Below are positions 42,826-50,264 of a stretch of 64,000 bases of DNA, in pieces. The notes beneath the pieces are model-generated. The model ran no database searches. It was given only the letters and a program-made list of their open reading frames with translations, and was not told the DNA's origin. Numbering within the stretch: the stretch's first letter is position 1; each line of letters begins with the position of its first letter. A program made the translations under genes and the position numbers. Source of the stretch: an uncultured Chlorobiaceae bacterium (lineage in GTDB: Bacteria > Bacteroidota > Chlorobiia > Chlorobiales > Chlorobiaceae). Location: assembly GCA_903940125.1 (NCBI GenBank), contig CAJAJL010000043.1, forward strand, positions 1 to 64,000. Reading direction: 5' to 3'.

Positions 42826-44595
42826 ATGAATAACGAAGAACAAATACTTTCTGATAAAAAGGCCGAACACTTTTTCTTTCGAGCCTCTACCGCCGATTTT
42901 AAGAAAATCCCAGGTAGTCCGATTGCGTATTGGGTAAGCGATCGCCTAAGAAATTCCTTTATAGAAAGTAGTTCATTGAAAGATATTGCTCAACCTCGCA
43001 AAGGAATAACGACTGCTGATAATGAGAAGTATATGAGAAATTGGTTTGAAGTAGAATTAGGAAAAGCGGCTTTGAAAGATGGCGTTGATGGTATCAAATG
43101 GCACCCTGTGAATAAAGGTGGAAATTTTCGGAAATGGAATGGCAATAAAGAAATTGTTATTAACTGGAAAAACGATGGTGAAGAAATAAAAAAATTCGAT
43201 AACTCCGTAATTCGCAATCCATCCTTTTATTTTAAAGAAGGTATGACTTGGAATGATATTTCATCTGGAAAATTTGCAATGAGATATTCAGACGGACGGG
43301 CAATGTTTGAGGGAAAAGGGCCAATGGCTTTTGCAGAGAATAGTGATAAGCTAATAAACTTAATTTCATTTTTTAATTCAATAGTTTCGGCATCAATTTT
43401 GTCGTTCCTATGTCCAACGCTTAATTTTAACATCGGCGACATTGCTAAAACTCCAATATCTTCTAACATATTAGAATGTAAAACAATAAAAGAAAACGGT
43501 AAAGTTTGCATAATTCTAAGCAAAGAAGACTGGGACTCATACGAAACTTCTTGGGAATTCACCAGCTTACCACTTTTGCAATCTGATTTTCGTCGGCCAA
43601 CGCTGAAAGCCACCTATCATGACCTCCGGGCCAACTGGCAGAAGATGACGATACAGATGTTGCGACTCGAAGAGGAAAACAACCGCATTTTCATCGAAGC
43701 CTACGGTTTGCTGGATGAATTGACGCCCGAAGTGCCGCTGAATGAAATTACTCTGACCTGCAACCCGCATTATCGATACAGCAATAGCAAAAACGCGGTA
43801 GAGCTTGAATTGCTGCTGCTGGCTGACACCATGAAGGAGTTTATCTCCTATGCTGTTGGGTGCATGTTTGGCCGTTACTCGCTCGATAAACCCGGATTGA
43901 TCCTTGCCAATCAAGGCGAAACTATCGAGGACTATTGGAAAAATGTCAGGGCCGACCAAAAACTGCCAACTGCCAACTGCCCACTGTCTACTGATTCCGT
44001 CTTCCTCCCCGACGCTGACAACGTCATCCCCATCCTCGATGGAGACTGGTTCACTGACGATGTCTCCGAGCGGTTCCGCAAGTTCTTGCGCATCACCTTT
44101 GGCGATGAGCATTATGAGGAAAACCTGAAGTTTATTGAGGTTGCGCTTGGCAAGGATATCCGTAAGTATTTCCTGAAGGATTTTTACAGCGATCATGTGC
44201 GTCGATATAAGAAGCGCCCTATTTACTGGCTTTTCAGCAGTCCCAAGGGCAGTTTCAACGCGCTGATCTACATGCACCGTTACCGTTCGGATACGGTGAG
44301 TGTGGTGCTCAACTACCTCCGCGAGTTTCGCATAAAGCTGACCACAGAGAAGAACCATCTCGAAGCGGTAAGTATCAGCGCCAGCGCATCTCCGGGGGAG
44401 AAAACCAAGGCATTGAAAGAGATCGAGAGTCTCAGGAAAATGATCGAAGAGCTCGACAGTTACGAACGAGAAATCCTTTACCCGCTTGCCACTGAACAGC
44501 TTGAAATAGACCTCGACGATGGTGTAAAAGTGAATTACCAGAAATTCGGCCCGGCTCTCAGGAAGATTCCCGGCCTTGATACAAAAGAGGAGTGA
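42826..44595 (+). CDS. pglX: BREX methyltransferase PglX, C-terminal (specificity) polypeptide
   Basis: This 589-residue polypeptide resumes PglX: FRASTADFKKIPGSPIAYWVS is the segment that follows the catalytic domain in full-length PglX. A target-recognition-like region follows (about residues 45-245) and then the conserved C-terminal part RPTLKATYHDLRANWQKM, LEEENNRIF, VGCMFGRYS and LDGDWFTDDVSERFRKFL. DNA encoding the recognition region (about 42900-43560) is strongly AT-rich, while the part after 43570 returns to normal composition. A new N-terminal stretch (MNNEEQILSDKKAEH) replaces the usual linker. Start ATG 42826 has AAGGGA upstream; TTG 42796 is an alternative. A 7-bp tandem repeat lies inside at 43961-43981. 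Confidence 0.9.
   Translation: MNNEEQILSDKKAEHFFFRASTADFKKIPGSPIAYWVSDRLRNSFIESSSLKDIAQPRKGITTADNEKYMRNWFEVELGKAALKDGVDGIKWHPVNKGGNFRKWNGNKEIVINWKNDGEEIKKFDNSVIRNPSFYFKEGMTWNDISSGKFAMRYSDGRAMFEGKGPMAFAENSDKLINLISFFNSIVSASILSFLCPTLNFNIGDIAKTPISSNILECKTIKENGKVCIILSKEDWDSYETSWEFTSLPLLQSDFRRPTLKATYHDLRANWQKMTIQMLRLEEENNRIFIEAYGLLDELTPEVPLNEITLTCNPHYRYSNSKNAVELELLLLADTMKEFISYAVGCMFGRYSLDKPGLILANQGETIEDYWKNVRADQKLPTANCPLSTDSVFLPDADNVIPILDGDWFTDDVSERFRKFLRITFGDEHYEENLKFIEVALGKDIRKYFLKDFYSDHVRRYKKRPIYWLFSSPKGSFNALIYMHRYRSDTVSVVLNYLREFRIKLTTEKNHLEAVSISASASPGEKTKALKEIESLRKMIEELDSYEREILYPLATEQLEIDLDDGVKVNYQKFGPALRKIPGLDTKEE
43961..43981 (+). repeat. Heptanucleotide tandem repeat inside pglX-C
   Basis: AACTGCC is repeated three times exactly (43961-43967, 43968-43974, 43975-43981), followed by a degenerate CACTGTC. 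It encodes KLPTANCPLST in a linker between two conserved blocks. Because 7 is not a multiple of 3, gain or loss of one unit would shift the reading frame and truncate the protein. Confidence 0.85.
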
Positions 44596-44602
44596 ACAAT
44601 GG
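44527..44602 (+). repeat. 76-bp repeat, copy 1 (true 3' end of pglX plus following start codon)
   Basis: This copy is the functional end of pglX-C, from the codons for KVNYQKFGPALRKIPGLD to the stop, the ribosome binding site GAGGAG and the ATGG of the Septu-like ATPase gene. It matches 46504-46579 at about 70 of 76 positions. Confidence 0.9.
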
Positions 44603-45876
44603 AAATAAGAACATTGCGGATAACGAATTATCGGGGGGTGACCTCTCTGAAACTCGATTTACATAAACGACTGAACGTCTTTTATGGCGTGAATGGTTCT
44701 GGAAAATCGACAATGCTTGATGCTGTTGCAGTTATGCTTTCGTGGGTTGTAAGTCGGCTTCGATTTGCTCGTTCATCTGGTCGTCCAATTATAGAACCGG
44801 AAATTTCTAATGGCAAATCATTTTCCACTATTGAAATTGAGTGTAAGAAGGGAGATTTGCCGATCAGATGGACCTTAACAAAAAATCGGAAAGGCCATTT
44901 TGCAAATGATGATCGCAGTGATTTTGCTAATCTGAATGAGTTTATAAAAATTTTACTGTTAGATATCCTTCATAAAGGACAGAAAGTCAATCTCCCTTTA
45001 TTTTCGTACTACCCAGTCAATCGCGCTGTGCTCGATATTCCGCTTCGCATAAGGGAAAAACACAGTTTTAATATTTTTACTGCTTATGATAACGCGTTGA
45101 CAGGTGGGACAAATTTTAGGACATTTTTTGAGTGGTTTCGTGAGCGTGAAGACCTTGAGAATGAGAATCGCAGATATATTGATTACCTGTTAAAACCGGA
45201 AGGATTTCAGTTTCCTGATTCGCAGCTTGAAGCTGTTCGTAAAGCATTGTTGTCTTTTTTGCCGGATTTCAAGAATTTGACTGTTCGGCGGAATCCTCTT
45301 CGCATGGAAGTTGAAAAAAATGGTAAACGTTTGACGGTCAACCAGCTTTCAGATGGTGAGAAGTGTTTGATTGCCATGATAGGCGATCTTGCACGACGAA
45401 TGTCAATTGCTAACCCTGCGCGAGAAAATCCGCTGGAGGGCGAGGGTATTATCCTAATTGATGAAATTGACCTGCACCTTCATCCAAAGTGGCAAAGGAT
45501 GATTATACCAAAGCTTCTTGAGGTGTTTCCGAATGCTCAGTTTATCATCTCTACTCATTCTCCGCATGTTATTACTCAAGTGCAGCCGGAGAGTCTGTTC
45601 CTTCTCAAGCAAACCGATTCAGGCATAGTTGCTGAACAACCCATTGAGTCTTATGGAAAGAGTGTAGAGAGGATTCTCGAGGACTTGATGGGACTTGAGA
45701 CGACCCGACCAGATGAAGTCAGTGTAAAACTTCATGATATTTATTCTTCCATTGATCAAAACCACATAGAAGAAGCTCGTCGGTCAATTGCCGTAATGAA
45801 AGAGGAAATTGGCGAAGATCCTGAACTGATGAAAGCTGAAATTCTCATCAGGCGTAAGGAGATTATCGGTAAATGA
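44599..45876 (+). CDS. Septu PtuA-like AAA/ABC-type ATPase
   Basis: The 425-residue protein has Walker A GVNGSGKST (30-38), the ABC-like signature NQLSDGEKCL, Walker B GIILIDEIDLHLHPKW and a D-loop/H-loop region FIISTHSPHVI, the layout of OLD/SMC-like ATPases used in Septu (PtuA) and retron-associated defence. The next gene overlaps it by ATGA (45873-45876) and encodes an HNH protein of the PtuB/TIGR02646 type, so the pair is Septu-like. No reverse transcriptase is present. Its ribosome binding site is part of the pglX 3' end. Expected role: senses infection and controls the nuclease partner. Confidence 0.87.
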   Translation: MEIRTLRITNYRGVTSLKLDLHKRLNVFYGVNGSGKSTMLDAVAVMLSWVVSRLRFARSSGRPIIEPEISNGKSFSTIEIECKKGDLPIRWTLTKNRKGHFANDDRSDFANLNEFIKILLLDILHKGQKVNLPLFSYYPVNRAVLDIPLRIREKHSFNIFTAYDNALTGGTNFRTFFEWFREREDLENENRRYIDYLLKPEGFQFPDSQLEAVRKALLSFLPDFKNLTVRRNPLRMEVEKNGKRLTVNQLSDGEKCLIAMIGDLARRMSIANPARENPLEGEGIILIDEIDLHLHPKWQRMIIPKLLEVFPNAQFIISTHSPHVITQVQPESLFLLKQTDSGIVAEQPIESYGKSVERILEDLMGLETTRPDEVSVKLHDIYSSIDQNHIEEARRSIAVMKEEIGEDPELMKAEILIRRKEIIGK

Positions 45877-46496
45877 AGTACATCGTCAAACAGAATGAAC
45901 CAGAGGATTTTACCAAGTGGAAAGCTCTCAAGAATGAAGAGTGGACGCCCACTTATGACAAGCTGAGTGGAGTTGTTAAAATCGCTGTTAGACAGGCACT
46001 GATGACTGAACAAGGTTATATTTGTTGTTATTGTGAACGCAGGTTAACTGACAATGACTCTCATATCGAGCATTTCAGACCTCAGGAGAATAAATCAACA
46101 GACCCGCTGGATTTTAAGAACATGCTTTGTTCTTGTCAGCAGAGATTGAAAAAAGGAGATCCACGCCATTGTGGCAATCGTAAAGATGACTGGTTTGATG
46201 AGCAACTGTTGGTATCTCCATTTGATTCAGGAAGTGAGAAGAGGTTTACTTTTACCGGAGACGGATACATCAGTTCTGCTCAATCGGCTGATAGAGCTGC
46301 AACCGAAACAGTATTAAGGCTTGGTCTTGATATTCCAAAACTCAGAAGCTTGAGAAAGAGTGCGATTGAACCCTTTTTGGATGAATCTTTGAGTCAGGAT
46401 GAAGCGACTCGTTTTGTTTCGGGATATCTTCAACTGGATAGTCGCGGTATGTACGGAGAGTTCTGGACAACTATCCGCTATCTTTTTGGAGACTGA
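45873..46496 (+). CDS. Septu PtuB-like HNH nuclease (TIGR02646-type)
   Basis: The 207-residue protein has the HNH motif CCYCERRL (51-58) and HIEHFRPQ (64-71), then CSCQQRLKKGDPRHCGNRK, which fits the retron/Septu HNH family. The family acts as the nuclease partner of a PtuA-type ATPase and probably cuts DNA or RNA on infection. It overlaps the ATPase gene by four bases. Right after its stop, at 46504-46579, comes a second copy of the pglX 3' end, which marks the right border of the inserted cassette. Confidence 0.87.
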   Translation: MKYIVKQNEPEDFTKWKALKNEEWTPTYDKLSGVVKIAVRQALMTEQGYICCYCERRLTDNDSHIEHFRPQENKSTDPLDFKNMLCSCQQRLKKGDPRHCGNRKDDWFDEQLLVSPFDSGSEKRFTFTGDGYISSAQSADRAATETVLRLGLDIPKLRSLRKSAIEPFLDESLSQDEATRFVSGYLQLDSRGMYGEFWTTIRYLFGD

Positions 46497-46503
46497 CTCG
46501 TTG

Positions 46504-46579
46504 AAAGTGAACTATCAAAAATTCGGCCCGGCTCTCAGGAAGATTCCCGGCCTGGATGCAAAAGAGGAGTGAACCATGG
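46504..46579 (+). repeat. 76-bp repeat, copy 2 (orphan pglX 3' end)
   Basis: This duplicate of the pglX tail (KVNYQKFGPALRKIPGLDAKEE-like reading, shown here only by position) is non-functional as pglX but still supplies GAGGAG and the start codon to the DUF262-DUF1524 gene. It differs from copy 1 at about six positions; most coding differences are silent (AAT/AAC, TAC/TAT, CAG/CAA, CTT/CTG), with one Thr/Ala change. That pattern implies that the copies diverged as separate functional pglX genes before being brought together. Confidence 0.9.
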
Positions 46580-48309
46580 CAATAATGAATTTCAATACGA
46601 CCAATTCTACTTTCCGTCAGTTGCTCGGTAACGGCTTGAGCTACCATGTCCCTCCTTTTCAACGAGATTATTCTTGGACGGAAGACGAATGGGATGATTT
46701 TTGGCAAGATATCCATGGCTTGTTCGAAGAGGACGGTGAATTGGCTCACTACATGGGCTATCTGGTATTGCAGTCTTCCGATAACAAGCGGTTTGATATC
46801 ATTGATGGTCAACAGCGGCTTACGACAATAAGTATTATGATTCTTTCCGGCTTGCAGCATCTCCAGGAGCTGGCTGCTGCCGGATTTGATGCCGACAATA
46901 ACATCAAGCGTAAAGAACAGCTTCAGAGCGGTTACATCGGCTATCTTGACCCTGTAAGTCTGGTATCGCGCTCAAAATTGGAGTTGAATCGCCATAATAA
47001 CCGTTTTTATCAGACCTATCTGGTGACGCTTGAAGCACTGCCGCAAAGAGGACTGAACTCATCAGAGCATCAACTTCGAAAATCTTTCAACTGGTTTAAG
47101 GAGCGCATTAAAACCCGCTTTGGGATGAACGACGCAAGCGGAAAGGAGCTGACCGTTTTTCTTGATGGGTTGGTTGATAAACTGTTTTTCACGGTTATTA
47201 CGGTGACTGACGAATTGAATGCATTTAAAGTATTTGAGACTCTTAATGCGAGAGGTGTTCGTCTTTCAGCAACTGACCTGCTGAAAAATTATCTCTTTTC
47301 GATTATCAGTACGCATGACACGCATGAGACCGAATTGAAGGCTCTGGAGGATCGCTGGGAGCGGATTACAGGTTTGTTGGGGAGTGAAAGTTTTCCTGAA
47401 TTTCTCAGGATATTTTGGAACAGCCGTAACAAGCTGGTAAGGAAGTCGGACCTTTTCAAGACCATCCGAAAACGAATCAGTGACCGTGAAGCTGCATTTG
47501 ATTTGCTTCGAGATCTCGATCAATCAGCAGCCATTTATGCGGCTCTCCGTGATCCTCAGGATGCTGCGTGGAACAGTGAAGAAAAACTTTGCCTTAAACA
47601 GTTGCTGATGTTCAATGTCCGGCAGCCACTGGCTATGCTGATGGCCTGCCATGCAAGGTTCTATGAGCATGACAGAGCTGCCTTTACTCGCTTGATGAAA
47701 GCAGTGGCGGTCGTGTCATTTCGCTATAACGTCATTTGTAACTTTCAGGCACATGAGCAGGAACGATTGTATAATGACATCGCTTTAAAAGTATCAGGAG
47801 GCACTTATTCACGCTTTACGGAGATTATCAGTGCATTGCGGGAGGTTTATCCCGACGACGTGCAGTTTAAAGCGGCATTCAGTGAGAAGGAACTTTGTAC
47901 CACAAATAGTCGCAACAAAAAAGTGGTGCGGTATATCCTTTTTGAAATTGAGCGCCAGCAATCTGGTCAGGATTTCGATTTTGAAAGTGCTACGTACAAT
48001 ATCGAGCACATCCTCCCGGAACATCCATCTGAAATTTGGTCTTACATAGAGGAAGCCAAACAGGATCATCTGATTTATCGTCTTGGCAATATTACACCTC
48101 TTGAAACCAATAGAAACCGAGCGTTGGGTAATGGAGATTACGCATCCAAGCGGCCTGTTTATCAAGATAGCGCCTTTCAGATAACCAATGCGGTTGCGGT
48201 GCACTATGACAGTTGGGATGAACAGAAAATCGAAGCTCGGCAAAAGCAGTTGGCGACTGTTGCATCAGGAATATGGAAAATTGATTCGGCTTATTTTCAA
48301 GATCACTGA
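46576..48309 (+). CDS. DUF262-DUF1524 endonuclease (GmrSD/BrxU-like)
   Basis: The 577-residue protein has an N-terminal DUF262 domain: PPFQRDYSWTEDEWDDFW, then FDIIDGQQRLTT (DGQQR at 77-81), and a C-terminal DUF1524 domain with the His-Asn-His-like motif NIEHILPEHP (His478) and RLGNITPLETNRN. This fused S-D layout matches GmrSD type IV enzymes that cut modified phage DNA. BrxU, a GmrSD-type enzyme encoded within a BREX locus, is a known partner that complements BREX against phages with modified DNA. The start ATG lies in the duplicated pglX tail. Confidence 0.9.
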   Translation: MAIMNFNTTNSTFRQLLGNGLSYHVPPFQRDYSWTEDEWDDFWQDIHGLFEEDGELAHYMGYLVLQSSDNKRFDIIDGQQRLTTISIMILSGLQHLQELAAAGFDADNNIKRKEQLQSGYIGYLDPVSLVSRSKLELNRHNNRFYQTYLVTLEALPQRGLNSSEHQLRKSFNWFKERIKTRFGMNDASGKELTVFLDGLVDKLFFTVITVTDELNAFKVFETLNARGVRLSATDLLKNYLFSIISTHDTHETELKALEDRWERITGLLGSESFPEFLRIFWNSRNKLVRKSDLFKTIRKRISDREAAFDLLRDLDQSAAIYAALRDPQDAAWNSEEKLCLKQLLMFNVRQPLAMLMACHARFYEHDRAAFTRLMKAVAVVSFRYNVICNFQAHEQERLYNDIALKVSGGTYSRFTEIISALREVYPDDVQFKAAFSEKELCTTNSRNKKVVRYILFEIERQQSGQDFDFESATYNIEHILPEHPSEIWSYIEEAKQDHLIYRLGNITPLETNRNRALGNGDYASKRPVYQDSAFQITNAVAVHYDSWDEQKIEARQKQLATVASGIWKIDSAYFQDH

Positions 48310-48474
48310 TGTTGTGACGACTTTGATGTTTGGTGAATTTTACAAAACGAACCCATTTGTGACGTTTCTGTAATACACAAAGATCTAATTTGCGAGGCAA
48401 AGGTGCATTTTTGCTGATTACTTAAAGAAATTTTGCTGACGATGGAACAAAGAACGAACAACAACGGAACTCGT

Positions 48475-49587
48475 ATGAAGCTGAAGTTAATTGACCTGAA
48501 AGGGTTCAAGGCTATTGATGGTCACTCTGGACAAAAAATTCCGTTGGGGGATGTCACTATACTGCTTGGGGCGAATGGTTCCGGGAAAAGCAATGTCGTG
48601 TCATTTTTCAAAATGCTGAACTCCCTTACTACCGGTGTACTGCAGAATTATGTGGGGAAGCAAGGTGTGAGTCAGCTTTTGTTCTATGGATCAAAAGTTA
48701 CCGATTCTATTTTTTTTACACTTCACTTTTCGTCGGATGATATTACCGACACATATGAAGTCAAACTGACGTATGGTTTACCGGATCGTTTGTTTATTAG
48801 CGGTGAAAAGGTGACATGCCAGAAAAATGGAAAAGAAAAACCTCAAGAGAACTATCTGGAAAGTGGTGGAGCTGAGTCTGGATTAGGCAAGGATGAAAGC
48901 AATACAAGCAAGGTTGTTTACAATCTTCTCTCCGGGATTCGTGCCTTTCATTTCCATGATACATCAGATACGGCACCCATTAAAGATCGTCGTTATGTTG
49001 ACGATGCGAAATATCTTCGTCATGATGCAGGAAACCTGGCTGCTTTTCTGAAAATGCTCAAAGAGCTTGACGAATACAAGCGCTACTACGATCGGATTGT
49101 TCGGCATATTCAGCGTGTAATGCCACAGTTTGGTGATTTTTCTTTGGATACCTTGCCTGGAAATGAGAAATATGTTCGCCTCAATTGGGTGGACACCTAT
49201 GGAAGCGAATACCTTTTTGGGCCGGATCAAATTTCGGATGGGTCACTCCGTTTCATGGCTTTGACAACGTTATTATTGCAGCCCCCGGAACTGTTGCCGA
49301 AGTTCATTGTTCTTGATGAGCCGGAGCTTGGTTTACATCCTGCCGCGATAGCTGAGTTGGCTGGGATGATTCATACGGTAGCACAAAAAACCCAGATTCT
49401 TGTGGCTACGCAATCTACCCGTTTTGTGGATGAGTTCAGCCCTGATGATCTGGTTATTGTTGATCGTGACGAGACGAATCGTTGTTCGGTTTTCAAAAAG
49501 TTGGATGCCGAGCAGCTTCATGATTGGTTGAAAAGCTATAGTCTTTCAGAGTTATGGGAGAAAAATGTGCTGGGAGGTCAGCCATGA
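48475..49587 (+). CDS. AAA ATPase (AAA_21/OLD-like), partner of DUF4276 protein
   Basis: The 370-residue protein begins MKLKLIDLKGFKAI and has Walker A GANGSGKS (32-39) and FIVLDEPELGLHP as signature/Walker B, then ILVATQSTRFVDEF. This is the OLD/RecF-like ATPase layout. Its stop overlaps the start of the DUF4276 gene (ATGA, 49584-49587). ATPase plus a small nuclease-like partner is the logic of PARIS (AriA/AriB), Septu and similar abortive systems. Starts at 48442 or 48433 would add 11-14 residues; ATG 48475 fits the family's N-terminus best. The 165 bases before it hold no gene. Confidence 0.85.
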   Translation: MKLKLIDLKGFKAIDGHSGQKIPLGDVTILLGANGSGKSNVVSFFKMLNSLTTGVLQNYVGKQGVSQLLFYGSKVTDSIFFTLHFSSDDITDTYEVKLTYGLPDRLFISGEKVTCQKNGKEKPQENYLESGGAESGLGKDESNTSKVVYNLLSGIRAFHFHDTSDTAPIKDRRYVDDAKYLRHDAGNLAAFLKMLKELDEYKRYYDRIVRHIQRVMPQFGDFSLDTLPGNEKYVRLNWVDTYGSEYLFGPDQISDGSLRFMALTTLLLQPPELLPKFIVLDEPELGLHPAAIAELAGMIHTVAQKTQILVATQSTRFVDEFSPDDLVIVDRDETNRCSVFKKLDAEQLHDWLKSYSLSELWEKNVLGGQP

Positions 49588-50264
49588 TTCGCCTGCATGT
49601 AATTGCTGAAGGCCAGACTGAGCAGGCTTTTGTAAAAAAGGTGTTAGCTCCGCACTTTGCGCAGTCGGGTATTTTTGCCGATGCTCGTTGTGTGTTGACG
49701 AGTAAAGATAAACGAGCAGCAAAAGAATATCGGGGTGGATTGCTGCACTATCAGAAAGCAAAAAACGATATTCTGACCTGGCTGAAAGAAGACTTCAATG
49801 CAGAGTGTCGTTTTACCACCATGTTTGATCTCTATGCTTTACCATCTGACTTTCCTGATTATCAGGAAGCTTTGAGGCAGACCGATCCCTACAAGCGATG
49901 TGAAATACTGGAGGATGCTTTATACAAGGATATCGGAGACCACCGATTCATTCCCTACATTCAGCTCCATGAGTTTGAAGCCCTTATACTTGCTGACCCG
50001 AAGAAGTTAGACTGGGAATACATGGAGCATCATGTTCCTATCAAGAATCTGTTACAAATGGTTGACGAGCAGAATCCTGAATTGATCAATGATGGGCGGG
50101 AGACTGCTCCGTCAAAACGGATTATCAAAGAAATCCCTGAATATGATAAAGTAAGTTCAGGTGTATTGGTGACAGAGAAAATCGGGCTTCCTGTTTTGCG
50201 GAGTAAATGCCGACATTTTCATGAATGGCTGATTCGAATTGAGACGCTTGGAGAAATAACGTGA
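49584..50264 (+). CDS. DUF4276 protein, partner of the AAA ATPase
   Basis: The 226-residue protein starts MIRLHVIAEGQTEQAFVKK, where IAEGQTE is the conserved acidic opening of DUF4276, and continues with MFDLYALPSDFP and IQLHEFEALILADP. The acidic pattern E...D-x-D/HEFEAL is reminiscent of TOPRIM-like nucleases, but a fold assignment is inference. GGGAGG precedes the start. It overlaps the ATPase gene by ATGA and pglZ by GTGA (50261-50264), so it is translationally coupled on both sides and firmly built into the BREX operon. Proposed role: effector nuclease controlled by the ATPase. Confidence 0.85.
   Translation: MIRLHVIAEGQTEQAFVKKVLAPHFAQSGIFADARCVLTSKDKRAAKEYRGGLLHYQKAKNDILTWLKEDFNAECRFTTMFDLYALPSDFPDYQEALRQTDPYKRCEILEDALYKDIGDHRFIPYIQLHEFEALILADPKKLDWEYMEHHVPIKNLLQMVDEQNPELINDGRETAPSKRIIKEIPEYDKVSSGVLVTEKIGLPVLRSKCRHFHEWLIRIETLGEIT

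Noticed and set aside
41660-42830. Programmed frameshift or simple nonsense mutation in pglX
   Set aside because: The two halves are separated by a complete 1.1-kb gene with its own translation signals, and the second half has its own start, so this is a gene insertion/split rather than recoding.
43567-44358. Long minus-strand open frame (263 codons) opposite pglX-C
   Set aside because: It lies fully antisense to a conserved part of PglX, has no recognised domain, and follows the codon structure of the real gene.
44599-46496. Retron-type system (ATPase plus HNH effectors)
   Set aside because: No reverse transcriptase gene or msr/msd-like structured region is found nearby; the pair alone fits Septu.
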